Source of the DNA: Methylopumilus sp036567085
GTDB lineage: Bacteria > Pseudomonadota > Gammaproteobacteria > Burkholderiales > Methylophilaceae
Assembly: GCA_036567085.1 (NCBI GenBank)
Contig: DATCVG010000040.1
Location: 1 to 34,122, forward strand
Direction: 5' to 3'
Length of the DNA: 34,122 nucleotides
The notes under the pieces were generated by a model. It worked only from the letters and a program-made list of their open reading frames with translations, did not search any database and was not told the origin of the DNA. Numbering within the stretch: position 1 is the stretch's first letter; each line of letters begins with the position of its first letter. The position numbers and the translations under genes are program-made. This document shows positions 31,797 through 34,122 of the stretch, piece by piece.

Positions 31797-32297
31797 TCAT
31801 ACTTGAGGGTTTAAAGTAAGCGCTAAGACCTGATTTAGGGCAAATAGACAAGAAGATTCGCGTATATTTTCTCTTGATCCGTGGAAGATTTTTGAGGCAT
31901 TAAAAACAACTTTATTTTGATAAGCAATCGCAAAGAAAACAGTACCTACAGGCTTCTCAATCGACCCCCCTGAGGGTCCAGCGATCCCAGTAATTGATAG
32001 GGCTATATCGGCATGACTAGCATTAAGAGCCCCTAATGCCATTTCGGAAGCAATTTCTTTACTTACTGCGCCGAATTTTGTGAGTGAAGTTTGACTAACC
32101 TTAAGTAATTCCATTTTTGACTCATTGCTATAAGTTACAAATCCTCGGTCAAACCAGACAGAGCTTCCGGGGATATTTGTGAGTTGCTGACACACCAACC
32201 CTCCAGTGCATGATTCAGCAAGAGCTATACGCAAATGACGATTAATAAGGATGTTGCCTAATTTGACACATGTATCTTGAATTAAAGTATGAGCCAT
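31797..32297 (-). CDS. pncC: Nicotinamide-nucleotide amidase (CinA C-terminal domain)
   Basis: A 166-residue stand-alone CinA C-terminal domain, hydrolysing NMN to nicotinate mononucleotide and ammonia for NAD recycling. AESCTGGLVCQQLTNIPGSS carries the catalytic Ser and substrate loop; SITGIAGPSGGSIEKPVGTV is the second signature. It lacks the N-terminal MoaB-like half of full CinA. The ATG overlaps the end of pgpA by 16 bases. The pncC-recA adjacency (ygaD-recA in E. coli) is widely conserved. Confidence 0.95.
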   Translation of the reverse strand: MAHTLIQDTCVKLGNILINRHLRIALAESCTGGLVCQQLTNIPGSSVWFDRGFVTYSNESKMELLKVSQTSLTKFGAVSKEIASEMALGALNASHADIALSITGIAGPSGGSIEKPVGTVFFAIAYQNKVVFNASKIFHGSRENIRESSCLFALNQVLALTLNPQV

Positions 32298-32785
32298 TGC
32301 ATTGAAAAATAAATTATTAGCGCAAAAAAGGCAGCGAGATAATCATCGAGCATGATGCCCAATCCACCAACCACATGTTTATCTATAAAGCTAATTGGAA
32401 AGGGTTTCCAAATATCAAAAATTCTAAAAAGTACAAACAGCTCAAAGATTGAAAAAATATTAAAAGCGGGGCGGGCAATAATTAACATTAAAAAGAAGGC
32501 CGAAATTTCATCCCAAACAATAGCACTCGGATCTTTAATTTGAAGTGCACGAGCTGTTTGATCACAGACGAAAACACCTCCAATAGTAAATAGAAAAGCC
32601 AGAAACATCTGTGTAGCAAAACTATAAGAAAAAATAAATAAATAAAGAGGGATGCCCACAAGGGTTCCTAAAGTACCCGGTGCTCTTTTCGAAAGTCCAA
32701 CACCAAAACCAAGCGCTATAAAATACGTCGGGTGTTTGAGTAAGAATTTAATATTAAGCAAAATGGTCAAACCCCATAAGGTCAA
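32282..32785 (-). CDS. pgpA: Phosphatidylglycerophosphatase A
   Basis: A 167-residue (maximum) membrane phosphatase converting phosphatidylglycerophosphate to phosphatidylglycerol. FIALGFGVGLSKRAPGTLGTL, VWDEISAFF and a C-terminal DDYLAAFFA segment carry the conserved metal-binding Asp/Glu residues between about four hydrophobic segments. There is no ATG near the start: TTG at 32785 gives the longest form, overlapping thiL by 32 bases; TTG at 32761, with GGGG ten bases before it, gives MLNIKFLLKHPTYF and may be the true start. thiL-pgpA-pncC order is common in proteobacteria. Confidence 0.92.
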   Translation of the reverse strand: MTLWGLTILLNIKFLLKHPTYFIALGFGVGLSKRAPGTLGTLVGIPLYLFIFSYSFATQMFLAFLFTIGGVFVCDQTARALQIKDPSAIVWDEISAFFLMLIIARPAFNIFSIFELFVLFRIFDIWKPFPISFIDKHVVGGLGIMLDDYLAAFFALIIYFSMQWLIL

Positions 32786-33698
32786 ATGTTAATGATTTAC
32801 CTTGCGCATTCACAATCTTTAGATCTTTTTTATAGGTTATAGCGCCAATGATATTTACTACAGTATTTGTTTTTTTAGCAATTTTTTTTATATAAGATCT
32901 ATTTTTTTTAGGGGCCGTAAATAAGAGTTCATAATCATCACCCCCATTCAATACAAATTGATATTGTTTTGATGTATGAATGAATTTTTCACATGGTATG
33001 TCATTCAACAAAAGAGTAGCGCCAACTTTAGAAGCTTTTAAAATATGATTTAAGTCTTGAATAAGACCATCAGAAATATCAATACAGCTATTTGTATACC
33101 GAGATAAATGATAGCCTAATGAGACTTTTGGAGTAGGCATCTCAAGCGCTTTTATACATTTTGCATTTAAACGAGGGGCGAGCTTTAATTTCTTCTGAAG
33201 GCTCGCCAAGCCCATTGAGGCAAGTCCTAACTGGCCCGTTACCCAGATATCATCATTGATTTTTGCACCAGACCTTAATAGACCTTGATTTTTTTTAATT
33301 TCGCCCATGATGGTAATTGAAATGCTAAGTGGACCTTTCGTGGTATCTCCTCCAACAAGATCAATACCAAATTGATTGGCGCATTTAAAAAATCCCTCTG
33401 AGAATTTTTTCAGCCAAACATGGTTTATCTTTGGGAGTGATATTGATAAAGTTGCCCATTTAGGCTTTGCACCCATCGCAGCGATATCAGATAAATTAAC
33501 TGCTAAAGATTTCCAACCCAAGTGAGATGGATTTGTATTTTTTAAAAAGTGAATAGTTTCTATCAGCATGTCTGAAGAGATAACTAGTTGATGATTTTTT
33601 TGAACATTAATTATCGCTGCATCATCACCAATACCTAAAGCAGTTTGCTTCATTTTTTTCTTAAAATAGCGCTCAATAATTTCAAATTCTGAAGTCAT
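32754..33698 (-). CDS. thiL: Thiamine-monophosphate kinase
   Basis: A 314-residue ATP-dependent kinase producing thiamine diphosphate, the last step of the cofactor pathway. ALGIGDDAAI, SSDMLIETIHFLK, VNLSDIAAMGAKP, GGDTTKGPLSISIT, DISDGLIQDL and GGDDYELLF are all ThiL metal, ATP and substrate motifs in the expected order. ATG start, two bases after the mogA stop; its 3' end overlaps pgpA. No thiamine riboswitch is visible upstream inside the window. Confidence 0.96.
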   Translation of the reverse strand: MTSEFEIIERYFKKKMKQTALGIGDDAAIINVQKNHQLVISSDMLIETIHFLKNTNPSHLGWKSLAVNLSDIAAMGAKPKWATLSISLPKINHVWLKKFSEGFFKCANQFGIDLVGGDTTKGPLSISITIMGEIKKNQGLLRSGAKINDDIWVTGQLGLASMGLASLQKKLKLAPRLNAKCIKALEMPTPKVSLGYHLSRYTNSCIDISDGLIQDLNHILKASKVGATLLLNDIPCEKFIHTSKQYQFVLNGGDDYELLFTAPKKNRSYIKKIAKKTNTVVNIIGAITYKKDLKIVNAQGKSLTFDLMGFDHFA

Positions 33699-33700
33699 TA

Positions 33701-34122
33701 TTATTTTGTTTTAGGCCTAAAAGTTTTTACAATATTTTGATGTGTTTCGATGAAGGGCCCATTTAAAAGATCTACACAATAAGGTACTGCAGCAAAAATA
33801 CCATGAACAATTACTTCACCTCGATCATTTTTTAGACCTTCAAGCGTTTGGGCGATAGATTTAGGCTGACCTGGCAAATTGATAATGAGTGTATTTTTAC
33901 GAACGACTGCAACTTGTCTTGATAGAATAGCAGTCGGAACAAAATGTAAACTAATTTGACGCATTTGCTCCCCAAAGCCTGGCATTTCACGATCTGCAAT
34001 GGCGAGAGTGGCTTCGGGAGTTACATCTCGTAAAGCAGGCCCAGTCCCCCCTGTTGTAAGAATTAAATCGCACAATTCGGTATCTACAAAATTAATCAAT
34101 GAAGATTCAATCAAGGGTCTTT
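33701..34122 (-). CDS. mogA: Molybdopterin adenylyltransferase MogA, 5' end cut by window
   Basis: The frame is open to the right edge (last complete codon ends at 34120), so the first ~55-60 residues are missing. LTTGGTGPALRDVTPEATLA binds molybdopterin; ADREMPGFGEQMR, LSRQVAVVRKNTLIINLPGQPKSI and HGIFAAVPYCVDLL closely follow the enterobacterial MogA pattern, separating it from MoaB. It adenylylates molybdopterin before molybdate insertion, implying a molybdoenzyme in this organism. A TTG at 34112-34114 is internal, not the real start. Co-directional with thiL after two bases. Confidence 0.93.
   Translation of the reverse strand, partial: RPLIESSLINFVDTELCDLILTTGGTGPALRDVTPEATLAIADREMPGFGEQMRQISLHFVPTAILSRQVAVVRKNTLIINLPGQPKSIAQTLEGLKNDRGEVIVHGIFAAVPYCVDLLNGPFIETHQNIVKTFRPKTK

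Overview
The window looks like a chromosomal housekeeping segment from a low-GC, streamlined betaproteobacterium. Gene content and gene order (rnfABCDGE-nth, dapA-bamC, recA-recX-alaS-lysC-tRNA, tgt-yajC-secD-secF, pssA-leuA), short intergenic gaps and AT-rich codon use best fit the Methylophilaceae (freshwater 'Candidatus Methylopumilus' or marine OM43-like methylotrophs). That placement is inference; I could not run a search. I see no insertion sequences, prophage genes or CRISPR arrays.

Layout. 1-175: 3' end of a DUF1289 gene (+). 162-5765 (-): a complete six-subunit Rnf/Rsx electron-transfer complex, rnfA-B-C-D-G-E, followed by nth (endonuclease III). 5766-6005: a divergent control region dense in dyad symmetries. 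6006-8925 (+): dapA, bamC and a WalJ-like metallo-beta-lactamase-fold gene, closed by a strong bidirectional terminator. 8979-9110 (-): a 43-residue Ala/Pro/Glu-rich lipoprotein gene too short for most gene finders. 9203-10351 (-): roxA-like ribosomal oxygenase, divergent from pyrD and a GST-fold gene (10398-12013, +). 12010-20267 (-): clpA, clpS, a corC-like CBS membrane protein gene, secF, secD, yajC, tgt. 20382-23393 (+): pssA, leuA, a HAD-IB phosphatase gene. 23398-24201 (-): ypjD/ccsA-like gene, divergent from ffh (24276-25631, +), which is followed by tRNA-Lys(UUU) with its own promoter. 26010-34122 (-): mogA (cut by the window edge), thiL, pgpA, pncC/cinA C-terminal domain, recA, recX, alaS, lysC, tRNA-Ser(GCU) and two tRNA-Arg genes.

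How the genes work together. Envelope and export functions dominate: SecDF-YajC and Ffh (protein export and insertion), BamC (outer-membrane assembly), PssA and PgpA (phospholipid head groups). LysC and DapA are two steps of the lysine/diaminopimelate pathway. ClpA-ClpS form the N-degron unfoldase/adaptor pair. RecA-RecX and Nth serve DNA repair. Rnf couples ferredoxin/NADH redox to an ion gradient or keeps redox-sensing proteins reduced.

Most unusual observations. (1) Two tandem tRNA-Arg genes exactly 100 bp apart are identical except for one base, which is the anticodon wobble position (UCG versus ACG). (2) recX has its conserved N-terminal helix encoded in frame, but no ATG/GTG/TTG precedes it; a CTG overlapping the recA stop is the only plausible near-cognate start. 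(3) The rnf promoter -35 hexamer lies in the loop of a perfect inverted repeat, next to three further dyads. (4) pyrD appears nearly leaderless and shares a 12-base core promoter with dapA. No gene here is an obviously new system; the novelty is in small-scale features.
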